From Heterocephalus glaber (Eukaryota > Chordata > Mammalia > Rodentia > Bathyergidae): 64,000 bases of DNA. Location: positions 5,136,232 through 5,200,231 of the forward strand of contig NW_004624855.1 of the NCBI RefSeq assembly GCF_000247695.1, in the 5' to 3' direction. Shown here piece by piece: positions 44,766-57,654 of the stretch (its first letter is position 1; every line of letters begins with the position of its first letter). A program made the translations under genes and the position numbers. The notes under the pieces were generated by a model. That model was given only the letters and a program-made list of their open reading frames with translations. It made no database searches and was not told the origin of the DNA.

Positions 44766-46889
44766 TTGCCTAAAAATTACCTTGTAAATAGGATTTTCAG
44801 CACTGAAGTTATTCTCTCTGAGCTACAATGAAACACTAGTGGCAATCTCTGTCTGCTTTTCAGTTCCAATGTCACTGATACCCATTGCTTAGCTCTTATA
44901 AAAAGATATTCCTGAAGTTTGGTTTATATGTTCTTGTGCAGCTCCACTTCTCTATTCTTTCAAGCTGTTCAGAATAATTTGATTGTACAATATTCACTAT
45001 AAGTTTAGCTGTATCTTTCACTCTTGCTTATAGGTACTTGCACTTTCAGAGGTAAAGCAAAGATTTTTGTTTGTTTCAAGATTGTAAATTGAGTGAAAGT
45101 AGAACACAGAAGTTTGTCTCCTCTCTTTTTAGGGATACAACTAAATTGATGACTAAAATAATTCTCTAAAAGATACTAAACTCTTAACCAGGAAAGAAAA
45201 AAAAGATTATTTGGTAAAAGAGAGACCTCTACAATTTCTTAAACACTTACAGTATTTGGTAACATTTTGCAGGAAAACAAAAAAGAGAAAATTATAGCCT
45301 AGAAGACAGGCAGAAAGAGGCTATAAATAGAGTGATCCTTTCAATGTTTTAGGAAGGGTTATTTTGCACTTATTATTCTATGTTTCTTCAAACTATCAAT
45401 CAAATGTAATGTGAAAATAAAGACATCATTTATACAAAAGTGCATAGAAAGTTTACCTCCTGCATACTTTTTCTGAGGAAGTAATTTGAAGATATACTCC
45501 AACAAAGTGTGAAATCCAAGAAAGAAAGAGCCTTGAGGTATTAACAATCTCTGGGAATGACTCAAAGTCCAATAAAAATAAATCGGAGGCTGACAGCAAT
45601 GTAGGCAACCAATAAAGCAATTGCTCCAAATTAGAATAGAAACTTTTCAAGCAGGAGAAAGGCATTGATCCCATTCAATGGGTAGGATGAGCAAGAAACT
45701 ACAATGTCATAATAAATTTCTTTTCCTAATAATTAAAAACCCCAGGAAAAAGAAACTACCTCAAAAAAGTTGTAGTCTGAATATGAAACAAACTAAATTG
45801 TAGCGTAATTAGAGTATTTCAAAGACTCTAAATAAAGGGAATTTGGGGGAGGGTAAAACATTTCCTTAATGTATAGGTCAAAAGATTTACATGAGCATAA
45901 CACTATAAAAGCGTTTTTATTGAAGGTCAACTTTGAGAATTTCCACACAGAAAAATTAGTGATCTCTGAGAAGTTCTTCCTTTATGTAGAACGCACCTTT
46001 GAAGCAACCAAAGAATCACATTTTTCACCAGAATTTTCCCTAAATTAGTTCTGAATTTTGGACGGTAAGTAATAAATAAGAAGCAATTTCATTACAATGT
46101 AGTAGTTTCAATATAGGCATAAAGTATGATTTGAACATAAATAGGTGCTTGTGCTTTTTGTTGTTTTGTTTTGTTTTTAGTGTTGTTATTAAAAGGATTG
46201 AGAAACTTACTCTGAGAAACTTACAGGCATCTTAGCCAGTGAAGATTGGCAATACCTATGAGATTCCCAAAGGCCACCCTAAAACAATGCCTTCTAGTCT
46301 CTCTTTAGGATGGCCTGATCTTGCACTTGTGCCATTGTGGATCCATCTCCTGGATTCTACTCTAAAAATTGTTTAGTCACATTCTTCTTGGTCCCACAGC
46401 TACTGGGTAATACTCAGTCAACTCTATCCCTAGGAAATGTCATGGGGTTTCAGGATTAACAATGGATAAAACCTCTTCTTTCCTCTCCCTGATTCCAAGG
46501 ATGACAATGCAGGTATAAGAGGTGAATCTATATATTTCTGTTATACCAGCCCATTTATTAAAAAATTTAAAAATGGAACTTCATCTCTAGAGTTGAAATT
46601 AGCTTTTATTTGACTGACAAAGCTCAGAAGAATCCATTATAATTTTGCAACAGAATAATGTTATCATCCCCACCGATGTATACCTGAGCATTAGTTAACA
46701 GGGGTTTGGTGGGTAAAGTGTCAATCAGTACATGAGGGTCAGGCATCTCCTGTGACCAGCAGAGAATCCAGAGATGTGCTAACTTCCTGACCTTCAGGTG
46801 GGGGCCCTGTGCCAACAAACACTTGGATGACAGCCCCACAAATATGAACACAGAGGGGTTTTGGGGCTGGAGTGAGGTCAGGAGGAAAA
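44766..46889. other. Long unassigned AT-rich stretch
   Basis: About 2.1 kb with no confident repeat, RNA gene or coding frame. Short open frames are without domains. Confidence 0.35.
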
Positions 46890-47095
46890 ATAGTCTGGTG
46901 TGATGGAAGCAGCACACACCTCTCTATCCGGGGGACTCGGCTCCTTCCTGATTTCACAGTGTACTGTATGAGTGACTCAGCCAGTTATGCAAGCACTCAG
47001 AGCCTCACTGTCTTCTATAACACAAGGATACTGATAGCCACGTCTCACGGAGAAAATACGTACAAAGTTCCTGGCTCATAAAGGTCTCACACATA
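46890..47095 (+). repeat. MIR, nearly full length
   Basis: 'tagtctggtgtgatggaagc', 'ctccttcctgatttcacagt', 'cagagcctcactgtcttcta', 'taacacaaggatactgatag' and 'acaaagttcctggctcataa' are in MIR order, with moderate divergence. Confidence 0.68.
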
Positions 47096-48080
47096 GCTTA
47101 GGTGCTTTACTTCTCTACATCCCAGTGATTACTCAAATCCCACTCTGAAGAAGTGAGTCCGTTATATATCTGCTCCCTAGCTCTACTTAGGTATATGGTA
47201 GATGGGGTGCCAAGCTTGTTACTGCCTCTTTCCTTTTATCAATCACATTGTGTTTCTGTCCTACTATGAAACTAGTGTTTCCTGACTTCCCAGCACTTTA
47301 CATAAATGCTCAGGATAAGGTAGGTACACTATATTGAGCATTTTACAGAAAAGCAAGGTGTTGATCAGGTGATCCTTTAAAAGGGTGAAAAATCCAGCCA
47401 GTTTCCTCTGCCCAGGTTGGCTCTGTTCTCCACCAATTTGGCCCTTGCCACCTTTCTCTGAGGTTGATTGTAGCAGGGGTTATGTTTTGTTGATTTCTAT
47501 GAAAGGCTGAAGCTACAGGTCCTTTTGGATAATGAGTTCTGTGGACTTAAAAATTCCACCTTTAAATATGTTCCTTACAAAGGTTTCCCACCATTTGTGG
47601 CTTGTGTTGATGTTGAAAAGAAAAATATTTTCCGCTCTCTCTTCCTCTGTATGCGGATTTTTATGATTTAAAACAAACTTTAAAATCTTTTCCTAATACT
47701 GAAATTCGCATTATAATCTTGTGCTACTTGTTTTTGCTTTAAATATCATGACCAAGAACTATTGCTTGGTTGCTTTTCCGTGGACAGCTCAGTCCATCAG
47801 TCCATGCAAATCAGGACGCACCATGGCAGTGACACCAGGCTGTTGGCTGCCTGCTCTGTGTGGCCAGACAACAAGTAGGGGATTGAAGAGAGCAGCAGTG
47901 CTCCTCCACTACCAATGAAGGGGATTCTAAAGCTACTATCCAAAAAGAATACACATGGCTCAACTTGAAACTGATATCTAAAACTGAGCCAACTGTGCTT
48001 GTAATCAAAGAGCCTCCCACCTGCAGTACAGAGGTGGATCACAGTGACACACTCCATTTCTCTTAATTTTTATATACCAC
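47096..48080. other. Unassigned sequence; weak MIR scrap
   Basis: About 47290-47370 ('cagcactttacataaatgct') may be a MIR 3' part in reverse. The rest is unassigned, without coding evidence. Confidence 0.35.
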
Positions 48081-48082
48081 TT

Positions 48083-48116
48083 GTGTGTGTGTGTGTCTGT
48101 GTGTGTGTGTGTGTGA
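48083..48116. repeat. (TG)n microsatellite
   Basis: About 34 bases of TG repeat with one interruption, at the tail end of the adjacent antisense SINE dimer. Confidence 0.92.
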
Positions 48117-48290
48117 TCCTAGGTATTGAACCCAGAAGAACTTTACCTCCAAGATACATCCCTAGCCCTTCTTATTTTTTTATTTTGAGATAGGGTCTCT
48201 CTTTGTTGCCAGGATGGGCTCAAAATTGTGATTCTCCTGCCTCAGCTTCTTAAATATCTAGGATTATAGGTATGTGCCACCACATATGTC
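48117..48290 (-). mobile_element. B1-ID dimeric SINE
   Basis: Antisense ID unit ('ctaggtattgaacccagaag', then 'catccctagcccttc') followed by an antisense B1 unit ('gagatagggtctctctttgt', 'tgattctcctgcctcagctt', 'aggattataggtatgtgcca'). On the minus strand this reads B1 then ID, the same order as at 4060. Confidence 0.85.
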
Positions 48291-49360
48291 TCTTTCTCTG
48301 CCTTTTAATATTTTTTTCCCATTGTACTACCTCAGGAGCCTCCCAGGTATTTTTTGTACTCCCCAAACTTTCCCTAGACCAGTAATCAAAGATGGACTTC
48401 TTCTCTTCAGGCCATTCCCCTCCCTTGACCATCACTGTTGCCACTCCCTTGAGATGCAGCTCTCCCAACTGCAAGACAACCAAATACAGCCATGAAGGTC
48501 ATGCATGCATATTATAGTTTCTGAAACTGTGCAGTATACAACATGCATAACCATGCACAACAGCCTGGTATTGATTCAAACCTTCAGTACTTATCTCTTA
48601 CTGTCCAGGGAGAAACAGCTTTCCATTCACCAATCCCCAGTTGCAACTAGATTTCAGCACAATTCATAGAATTGTAGTCATGATAGTTGTTTAAAGATAT
48701 ACAGCACTTTTAAAAGGCAGTGTTCACATGACAGTCATACACTTATAGCCAGACGAGCTGTTCTCACCTCTCTTACTGCTTAGTCTACGTGGGTGTGCCA
48801 TGCTTTTCCATCACTGTGACCTCCCAGTGTTTTCTGAGGTGTCCATATATTTTGAACTGCAGACACTGATCCTGTGCATGATGATATCTCAGGGTGCCTC
48901 TTGGTCCCATTAGTCTGACAAAGCAAGGGGAGACTGTATGAAGGCAAGGTCACCAACCTCTCACCAGTTACACTCAGCTAGGACACTAGGACACTGCCAC
49001 ACACAAAGGAACTCTTACCAAAGTTGTTTAAATTCTCTTTCCTTTCCAGGCCAGAGTGCATGATTACAGCCAAGCCCAATCACTTATTTGATCTTAAGCT
49101 GCATAAAGGCAAGACCAAGTAAAAATCGTCCATGTTCATTCCTCATTTTTCATTTTGCAGACGAGATTACCTAGTGCTTCCTACCAGGACGGATTTTTTG
49201 TATTTTATCTAAGCTTAGTTCTTCAAACTTTTAGCAATTTCCTAATCAAACTGATGTCCTTTGAATAAATTTTTTTCTGTTTAAGTTAGACTCAGTTTCT
49301 GTTGCTAACAACTAACAATCCTAACATGCTGTATATGTGAATAAAATAAAACATTACTGG

Positions 49361-49362
<2 letters not shown>
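48291..49362. other. Unassigned sequence
   Basis: About 1 kb with no recognised repeat or gene. Confidence 0.35.

Positions 49363-49399
<37 letters not shown>
49363..49399. repeat. (CA)n microsatellite
   Basis: About 18 uninterrupted CA units. Confidence 0.97.
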
Positions 49400-49401
<2 letters not shown>

Positions 49402-49497
49402 AATTTCGGAAAGCCATACTTTGTTACTTAGGTTACTAGAGTCAGTAATTGTAAAAACATCATTTTTCCTTTAATTAAGTTTTGGGTTTTGTTTTGT

Positions 49498-49650
49498 TTT
49501 GGTACTGATTTGGGATTTTGAATTCAGGGCTAAGCTCTATCTCTGGCCATTTTTATTTTCCATTTTGTGACAGAGTGTCAAACTTGGAATACTCCTGCTT
49601 CATCCTCCCAAGTAGCTGGGATTACAGGCCTTCACCACCATAACTGACAC
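49498..49650 (-). mobile_element. B1-ID dimeric SINE, diverged
   Basis: Antisense ID remnant ('ttggtactgatttgggattt', 'agctctatctctggcc') joined to an antisense B1 unit ('tgtgacagagtgtcaaactt', 'ctgcttcatcctcccaagta', 'gctgggattacaggcc'). Confidence 0.8.
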
Positions 49651-49679
49651 TTTAAATTTTTCAATTCAAATCGATAATG

Positions 49680-50405
49680 CAAAATAGGAAGAAAAGGTCC
49701 AAAGTGGTAAGGGTAGTGGGAGGGGAAGGGGAAAAGAAAGAAGGGAAAGTAAATGGAGTACTACTCAGCCATAAAGAATGCGAAACGAGTCATTTATAGC
49801 TAAATGGATGCATATCGAGGCCATACTCTTAAGTGAGATAAATAGGACACACATGTGTAAATATCAAATAGTTTCTCTAGTGTGAGATACTGATAGTGTA
49901 AACAAGGGTTAAAATGATTAAAATGAATAATTGATAATTTCAAATAGGAAAAAATGTCCAAAGATGAAGGAGTGAAGGGAGGGGAAGGGGAAAAGAAAAG
50001 AGGGAAAGGAAAAACTATGAGAAAAGAAAAAAAAATGGAAATGAAATCTATGTAAATAGGGAAGGGTGGAGTGGGTGCAGGGCGCACAGGTAATGGGGAA
50101 AAAAATAAGAACCAAGATATATCATGTACAGGTACAAACACCCAATGATAAATGTAAACGAATTGTATACTTAAAGTGTACCAATAAAAAAACAAAAAAA
50201 AAGAGAAAGAAACAAGGAAAAGGAAAAATGATGAGAAATGGAAAAAATGGAAACAAAGTCTTTGTAGATAGGGAAGGGTGGAGGGGGTGAAGGCAGGACT
50301 GGAAATAGGGAAAAAATAAGAACCAAGATGCATCATGTAAAGGTACAAGTTCCCAATGAGAAATGTAAATGTGTTGTATACCTACAATGTACCAATAAAA
50401 GAATT
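49680..50405 (+). mobile_element. Rearranged L1 3'-end modules (three polypurine blocks)
   Basis: Module 1 (49680-49752) is a G-rich polypurine tract of the L1 3'UTR. Module 2 (about 49753-50185) restarts upstream at the ORF2 end ('gagtactactcagccataaa'), passes through a second polypurine tract (about 49941-50012) and reaches the 3' terminus ('aaagtgtaccaataaaa'). Module 3 (about 50186-50405) is a third, shorter copy of the 3'UTR ending 'caatgtaccaataaaa'. The minus-strand 182-codon frame across it is low-complexity antisense of the polypurine DNA, not a gene. Confidence 0.85.
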
Positions 50406-50429
50406 TAAGCAAAAAAAGAATTTCAATTC

Positions 50430-51170
50430 AATGTGATGTACATTAAAAATCCAAAAGAGAATTATTTTTTATTCTGGAAAAAACAATTCAAAATTTCATC
50501 AGGAAAAAGAGACATGTTTAATAAGAAAATTTTGAAAAAGAAAAATATTAATAAAGTACTTGTCTTATCTGACATTAAACTTTAAAAGCATTTGGGGGAC
50601 AGTGCTAGTAATCAAATCCAGGACTTTGTGCATGCTAGGGAATTGCTCTGTCACTGAGCTATGTCTCCATTCCAAAGTCTGTTGTGATTAAAACAGTGTG
50701 CTAAGGGTACAGGTATAAAATAAAGACATTAGGACAAATGAAAATTAAGAAATAAATGTAAGAATATGTAGCAATTTCATATATTATAATGATAGGCATT
50801 TCAAGTTAATGAATGACAGAGAACTAAGGATTATCCAATCAGTAATGTTTGAAATATTAATTAGCACTTGGCATTCACATTTAACAAAATATAAAGTTAA
50901 ATGCCTATCTACTCCTGATTCAAAAATCTATCCAAATGGTTCATAAAAATGTAGGTGAATGTTTTCTAATAACCTTTGAAATTATTGAATATTATTCAAA
51001 TGCTGAAATGTTAAGAAAATAAGACATGGAAGTGTTAGAGTAGAACATAAATGAATAGAAAATGTAAATAGAGAATGAAAGCAAAGTGTTACTGGAATCA
51101 AGCACAAATATCTTAATATTCTTGCAGTAGTAAAGGGCTATCCAGAAATGACGTCTCTGTAAGAAGGGAA
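50430..51170 (+). mobile_element. Old L1M ORF2 fragment, split by a SINE
   Basis: 'tctggaaaaaacaattcaaa', 'atttcatcaggaaaaagaga' and, after the SINE, 'gattaaaacagtgtgctaag', 'agaaataaatgtaagaatat' and 'ctcctgattcaaaaatctat' follow the L1M ORF2 segment downstream of RT. The two flanks join in order when the SINE is left out. Confidence 0.6.
50590..50680 (-). mobile_element. Older-type ID SINE inside L1M
   Basis: Minus-strand reading gives 'gagacatagctcagtgacag', 'agcaattccctagcatgcac' and 'aaagtcctggatttga'. The 'cctagcatgcac' middle matches the general rodent ID form and differs from the 'ccgcctgc' form of the other SINEs here. Confidence 0.82.
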
Positions 51171-51243
51171 AAAACTACAAAATTAGTGCCTTCTATGAAG
51201 TAGTTAGTTGACTATGTTGCAGTCTGTCCATTCAATAAAATAG

Positions 51244-51375
51244 CACGGGAAGGGAATGGGGAAAAAAAGAGGAATAGGGATATATCATGTATAGGTACAA
51301 ATTTCCTATGATGAATGTGATCATTATGTTTATCTAAATAGTACCAAGGAAATTAATTTAATAAATAAATAAATA
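51244..51375 (+). mobile_element. L1 3' tail, strongly 5'-truncated
   Basis: 'gggaagggaatggggaaaaa', 'agggatatatcatgtatagg', 'tacaaatttcctatgatgaa' and 'tgtgatcattatgtttatct', then a (AAAT)n-like tail. Only the last 130 bases of an L1. Confidence 0.88.
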
Positions 51376-52227
51376 TAATACCCTGTACTTACTCCTTATA
51401 TTTAAGGCACAGACCTTCACAGTATCCATATTCAAGCTTTTTTAAGCTTAGTGTTTCTCCCAGTCATTTACTATCAGGTGGTAAAGCTCTGAAAGGGCCA
51501 GAGGCTCAGTGGAGATCTCAGGAGTCAGCTCTGGAGGCCAACCTTCCCTCCGGGGCAAGAGAGCCAAAACCCTCACTAGTAACGAAGCCAGCATTAACCA
51601 GAGTGTCCTCTGGGAGGCATATCCCTATAGAATCATGCAGGATGGCAGGCAGGATAGAGAACGGAGAGAGTCTAAATTCATGTTTCCTGTCCTGATAGAA
51701 TATGGCAGAGAGCTCCTGGCTTGCTTTTGCTACTCTCCTATGAGCTCCCTGACCTATTGCTTTGCTCATTCATGTCTTAGGGTACTTGACTTATATTTAT
51801 CTTGAACTATAGATAAAATATCTTTAGCTATCCCAAGGTAAATTCTGTGATATAAATGATCATTTGAATTTAGCAGAAAGATTATGTCTTTGAAGTCTCT
51901 GCTCAATGGCAATTACTCAAAGAAATTTTCCTGACTCCTCAGTTCAAAAGTTATGCCGGGTCATCATGCAAGCTCCCACTCCTCGTTTCACTGTTCCGTA
52001 GCACTTGTAACAGTGATGGTGATTCTATGGCACGCTTGCTGCAGGGGACAGGCAAAGCCCTCTCTGTCAGCATGCAAGCCAAGTCATCCCAGCATCGCAC
52101 CAGCAGCGGAGCATCAGATATTCAGGCTTAATTGCAGTCTTGGTCTCTAAAAGGTTCACCATTACTGATTTATAAACTTAAATAAGATGGAATTTAATTT
52201 ATTTGTATATCTTATTTATTGTTTCTC
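51376..52227. other. Unassigned, partly GC-richer sequence
   Basis: No recognised repeat. Overlapping 83- and 98-codon open frames on opposite strands near 51509-51805 have no domain. Confidence 0.35.
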
Positions 52228-52243
52228 TCTCTCTCTTGCACAC
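52226..52243. repeat. Short (TC)n tract
   Basis: 'tctctctctctct' low complexity. Confidence 0.7.
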
Positions 52244-54809
52244 ACCCATGTACACAAATAATGAGAAAAGATTTCTTCTACCTTATTCAATATTGTTTCC
52301 CCAGAACCCACATGGTAGGAATAGTTGTAAAACCTGGTATTATCTTGAAAACTGAATTCAGGATAAGACAAAAAGTCCCTGCTCCTTACCAATTAGCCTA
52401 GTTATCTGAGGAAATATTGTCTAGCAGCTATTACATGATCCTACTTTCATGCATAATTCAAAATGCTTTTTTGCTTGCCTCTGTGGTTCTTTAGCCAGTT
52501 CAGAAAAATTGTAGAAGGAGCCCTGGCATCGCATTATGGTAAGAGGGTACTGTTCAGTAGGAACCTCACTGTGAAAACCTGGGATGGACCACAAGGATAT
52601 GTGGAAGAATACAGAAAGAACAGGAACACCGTGTCAGAGGTAACAGTCAGGGAGGGTGGTCATTCATTGCTTTGGGAACCACAGAGTGCATAAGAAGGGA
52701 CTGCTAGGGGTGAATTTATGATGTAGCATCTGTGTATAAGAATACAGTAAAGTTATCGGCTTGTTGGGTCTCCAAAAATACATACAAGTGAAATTTAAAT
52801 ACCCTTTCCATTTGGGATAACAGAGTTTCACATTCAACCTTGTCTTGGACTTATAATTTAAGAAAATATATTACCATCAATCTAGTGTCCAAGACAAATT
52901 TAGCACATCCATAGCTTTCCTAGAAAATGTATGAGAGTTCACCTATTAAAAAAGAAAAGAAAGCTTCTGAGATTTGAAAACATAAAAGTTTGTCCATCAA
53001 TTTCTAATAGCAATGTGTTATTGAAGAATCAGAGCTTACCTTCCTCAGAAGGCAAAAAAAGGCACAGAAATGTAGAAAATTCATTCTAAACAGTAAGGGT
53101 AGAATAAGGATCCGGAACCACCACGAGGCTGCTTTTCTGTAACACAAATATTTTATCAAAATTTCACTTTCTGGATTTTACCTGGAAAGTCCTAGGACCC
53201 TGCATATCCTTGCAAAAGTCACAGGGGAATACATCCCAATTCTCCCTTGTGCTCATTTAGCATGCACCTCCTGGGTGAGACAAGAACTTCTGTAAATTAC
53301 TCACTGTTTTTATTTTACCCCTGCTGAGCTTCTTGTGAGCCTTCCTGGGTTTGTTATACTCTGAAATATGGAGCATTAATGGCCTTTTAGAAAGTGCCAA
53401 CACATGTCAGGAGGTGGCTACTTCCTCTGCTGGCTATAAAAAGGGGTGTTAATAGGCTCCAAAGGGGGCCCTTAGTAAGGAAAATAATACTTCAAGCCTT
53501 TATTAACTGACTGCTATCTTATAGGGGATACAAAGTAGTAAGTCTTCAATTTTGAGAAAGGCTACATTCAAGAAAAACTCAAAGAAGGCACTAATGGACC
53601 CCTTTTACAATTTGAATTAGATGTGTGACCTTGTAAAACCTGATTAACTATTGTGTTTTCATCTCCCCCTGTTGACAATTGGTTTGTTAAGTGGCTTCTC
53701 TTAATAGCAAAATGAGCGTCACAGAGAGGGTGCTGCTGGAAGCCAGCCTTCGCAATTTCCAGTATGAGGCAGATCCTTTCCAGCTGATTTGGGTTCACAG
53801 ATAAAATGATCTGAAAATAGACACCAAAAACAGAGGCATTTTTGTTCTTATAATAGCCCAGTCTCTGCTATTTCTATGGCTATTTTCCAAGAATTTTTAG
53901 AGCATTTTGAAGACAAGGGTAATAAGATGTTGGAATTTTTTTGTCTTTCTACCTCTCAGAATAGTATTGCAAATAATGTCTGGCTTGATTAACAATTAAC
54001 TCCAAACAGCTGAGCTAGTATAGCGACAGTACAGTTGAGGGGGCCCTACCTCTCCACATAACTGGAAATGACATAGCAGATAGTCAATAGACCCATCTAG
54101 GATTTTCCAATATGTACCTTCCCTAACTGGTAATTTGAAGAAAAAAAAATATGTCCATGCTCCTTGCACTCTTTCTGATCCTCCCATCCCGCCAGCTCTA
54201 CCTATGGGTGCACTTAATACTGAACTAAACTTCTTAACTACACTCTGTTTACTTGGAAATCACTTCGCCATTCAGTTCCAGTTGGTGCCAGAGCCTGAAG
54301 CACTAAAATATCCTGGTCAAAGCTAGTCTCTTGCTGTGTCTGGTTGAGACTAGAAGTAGTACCATTGGGTATCTCACAGGAGTCTGTTCTCATGACACTT
54401 GTGCCCCAGATCTGAATGTCAAGAATCCACAAAACTTTTGGAACCTGTTATGCCAGTGGAATGCACTGTACCCCCAACTGTCCTTTAGAAGAATTATGAC
54501 ATGTTTGAGCTGCATGGGCCTGTGTCTCACTTCCAGGCACACAATTTTGCACACAAGTGACGAGAAAACAAAATAGACAAGAAATCAGCCTTGAAGGGAT
54601 AAAGCAGTCACCCAGGGCCTCATGAAGGTTAGAAGGAAGGATCAGGCAGTGCTGTTTAAATCAAGTTGGTATGAGAGCAGGGAAGGGGGCAGTCTGTTAT
54701 GCTTTCCTAGGTTCAATGCACAAACGATTAGTTCACTTGGGTGCTAGTTTAGGGAAGGAGTGAGGAAAAACAAGCACAGCAGACCAAATACAGGCTACAC
54801 AGAGTTTTT
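52244..54809. other. Long unassigned stretch
   Basis: About 2.5 kb with no confident repeat, RNA gene or exon. It may hold unique intronic or intergenic DNA. Open frames of 60-81 codons lack domains. Confidence 0.35.
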
Positions 54810-54925
54810 GAATCTTAGTTCCCAGAAAAGTAAAATAAAATGTATGTATGGCAAAAATTAAAGCACATAGTGTACCAATCACAATGTCTGACGTAAAGTA
54901 TAGCTTCAATATTTAGTTATTGTTT
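54810..54925 (+). repeat. MIR 3' fragment (weak)
   Basis: 'aaagcacatagtgtaccaat' and 'cacaatgtctgacgtaaagt', then 'cttcaatatttagttat', fit a diverged MIR 3' half. Confidence 0.45.
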
Positions 54926-55499
54926 TAAACTACAATAGTATTATTGTGGTAACATTACTATGGGAATAATGGCTTCCTGTACCCACATTCTGATTCCTGT
55001 ATGCCACCTTATAGGGTCAAAACAAAGGACTTGGGGGTGGGATGAGACTGAGACAAGGGTCTTGAAATGGAAATATTACCCTAATGTATTGCTGGGCAAA
55101 AGAACAATATCAGAGAGAAATTTCACACCAACAAAAGAGGAGTAGCAACATGAAGACAGTGCAGGGACTGGAATGAACAACTAAAACTAAGGAATGGCTA
55201 AATAATGGCACAGCTTGCTTTGTGAGGAACTCACCATCTGCTGTCACCCCAGAACCCCCCATTTATACTCCCCATGTGGCCCTGGTCAGCTTTAGAGGTT
55301 GTGGCTCTAGACCGCTGCCAGGGGAATGTCTTTCAGAGTAAGCAGAGATAGAAAGGTTATAGAATGGTGTGCTTGGTTTAGAGTCTCAATACCTGGTGGG
55401 ATGGGGCAGATGAAGAAAGTAAACAGAAAAATTACATTTGGCAGCAAAATGCTGTAGTGTCAACCAGATAACCCACAGAATTAGGGAAGATGGGTGGCT
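54926..55499. other. Unassigned sequence
   Basis: No gene or recognised repeat. Confidence 0.35.
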
Positions 55500-55640
55500 T
55501 TTCTATTCACTCATGCATTGTTCAATAGTCATTCGCTAAGCCTAAGTTTGTGCCAAACACTGTACCAAGAGATAAGAAATAAAAATAAATAAATGTGTCA
55601 TGGTTCTAACAAGATAGACATTCTCAATGAGGAATACTCA
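55500..55640 (-). repeat. L2 3' end fragment
   Basis: 'agtcattcgctaagcctaag', 'tttgtgccaaacactgtacc' and 'aagaaataaaaataaataaa' with 'gtgtcatggttctaaca' resemble the reverse complement of the L2 3' terminus. Confidence 0.55.
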
Positions 55641-56059
55641 ATCAGAGTTACAGAAGTCAACCTAAGGAGGCCTCCTCTATAACCACTGGCATGCTACCAG
55701 GACTAAACACTGTATTCTCTTATCCACTGATGGCAATATTTAATTTTTGCAATTTTTCCCCAGGTCTTCTAAGTGATTTATGTGGAGTAAATTATTTTAC
55801 TCTCATAACTCAAGTAGTTTTATTTCCTTATACAGAATTACAGGTCCACCTTTTACAGTTGTAAGATCTGGTGTTTCTTCTACATGACCTGGTAACTTAT
55901 CCTGGTAATTTGTATAAATTTCATGTTTTTATGAATAAAACTTCATGGAAAGTCATTCTAATTTCTTCTCCACTTACTCTGCCCTACCTTGAGGGACATT
56001 ATTATGTAGACTGCTAAAGCTGGTTTAATGGAACAGTAATAATATTTTAAGAATAGCTG
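55641..56059. other. Unassigned sequence
   Basis: No gene or recognised repeat. Confidence 0.35.
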
Positions 56060-56235
56060 CTATTTACTACTTCAGGGATGTCCTGTTTGGTACTTTATCC
56101 TGTCATGCTAGGTACATTATCACAGCTGCCTCTCCCAGACAAACAAGGAACTGAAGTTTAGAAAGATGAGTAATTTTTCTAGCTCACACAGCTGATTAGT
56201 GCCAGGGCTCAATGTAAACCAAGACGTCAAGCTCT
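56060..56235 (-). repeat. MIR
   Basis: 'ccagacaaacaaggaactga', 'agtttagaaagatgagtaat', 'tctagctcacacagctgatt' and 'agtgccagggctcaatgtaa' match reverse-complement MIR. Confidence 0.75.
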
Positions 56236-57654
56236 TTATATGTTCCACATGACATATCCGGAGGGGCTGAAAAAGCAAAGTGGCATAAAAAAATAACTGA
56301 AGCCAAGAGCTCCAAACGCTTGGTGAGCCTGAAGATTTCCGGGCAGAGGATGAAGCCTGGTCCTGGTGCAGGGATGGGCATGAAGGGAAGTCCTGAAGAG
56401 GAAATAGATTTTCTGGGGAGTACCAGATGACTAGGAACAATCAGAGAAACCCCCAAGCAGGGACATGACAGCTTCTACCAGCCAGCGGTCTGGTCGACAT
56501 GGTTTCAAGATCTACCAGTAGATATTGATGTACTCTTAGCTTGAAGGTGATAATTTTAAAATGCCTTTGTTTTTAAGATTGGTTTGTCTTATGTTCCATT
56601 TTCATCTAATTAAATCATATTCAGTTCAAATTTATATAGAAATGGCTTAAAAGACCTTAGGGGAAACAGCTTCTTCTGGGTGAAAAATCAAATTTAGCCA
56701 CCAATAAACTCAATTCAATGAAAAATGGAAACCAGAAACCAGACTCGCCAGTCACATTGCATGTATGCTAATGTGCCATGCATATCTGATGCATTAGTAC
56801 AAAATGTTCAGTATATTTTAGATGTGAGACCATGTCTAAGAAATAAAGAGCCAGAATCAAATAATAAATGGCAAAGGGTCATTGTTAATCTTTAAATCTG
56901 TTGTTTAAAGCACAACACTCCCTGGAAGATCAAATAATGCGTATAATGTTAGAAAAACAAAGTCATTGATTTATAGATGTCCTTCATTTAAAGAGATCTA
57001 GCCATTTCAATGTCTCTTTGCCCCAATCTTCTAAAAGTAGAAAACAGAAAAGAAACAAAAAGAGGACAAGGAGGGATCTGAAGAGAGAGTGGGAAAGAAA
57101 ACAGAACATGGGGATATTTTTGCTTGCAGCTATGGGCAAGTGCTACACTTTCTCCTAATAACCTTGACCTGCTTTCCCTGGCTCAGCAGTAGCAGCTGTG
57201 TCACATCGGTTTAGCATCTGCTTATCAATCTATCTGTGAAAACCTGACTCCCATTTCCAGTGTCCTTAGCGCTCTGCATATCACTGTGCCTGGGTTGACT
57301 GAGCAGCCTGCAGAACACAGAAGACACTCAGTTCTCATGGGGAGGTGGGCAGAACAGGGGTTGCAGAGATGACCAGAACATGGTTTCTTTATTGTCCAAT
57401 GATCACAAGTAGACAGAGTATTTGTTGTGCAGCACATGGAGCAGGTTGTTCTAAAGTTGCAGAATTAATGAGTTGTTAAATCTTAAAAATGTCCTTCCAC
57501 CACATGCCTCAGTAAATAGATGATGGTCTGTCTATTCTCTGACTCCATTGCTGTACTGAAGCATCAGTATGATATTCATGTCCTCCCAGCTAAAAACCTG
57601 GCTATAAGGAGTAGTGAGAGACTATGAAACAGGGCTACGGGGACTTTGAATGCA
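56236..57654. other. Unassigned stretch, first part GC-richer
   Basis: No repeat recognised. 56240-56510 and 57110-57450 are GC-richer and may be conserved non-coding DNA; no coding frame is supported. Confidence 0.35.

Noticed and set aside
49800..50348. 182-codon minus-strand open frame rich in F, S, P
   Set aside because: It is the antisense of L1 3'UTR polypurine tracts; purine-rich DNA lacks antisense stops, and the composition is low-complexity.
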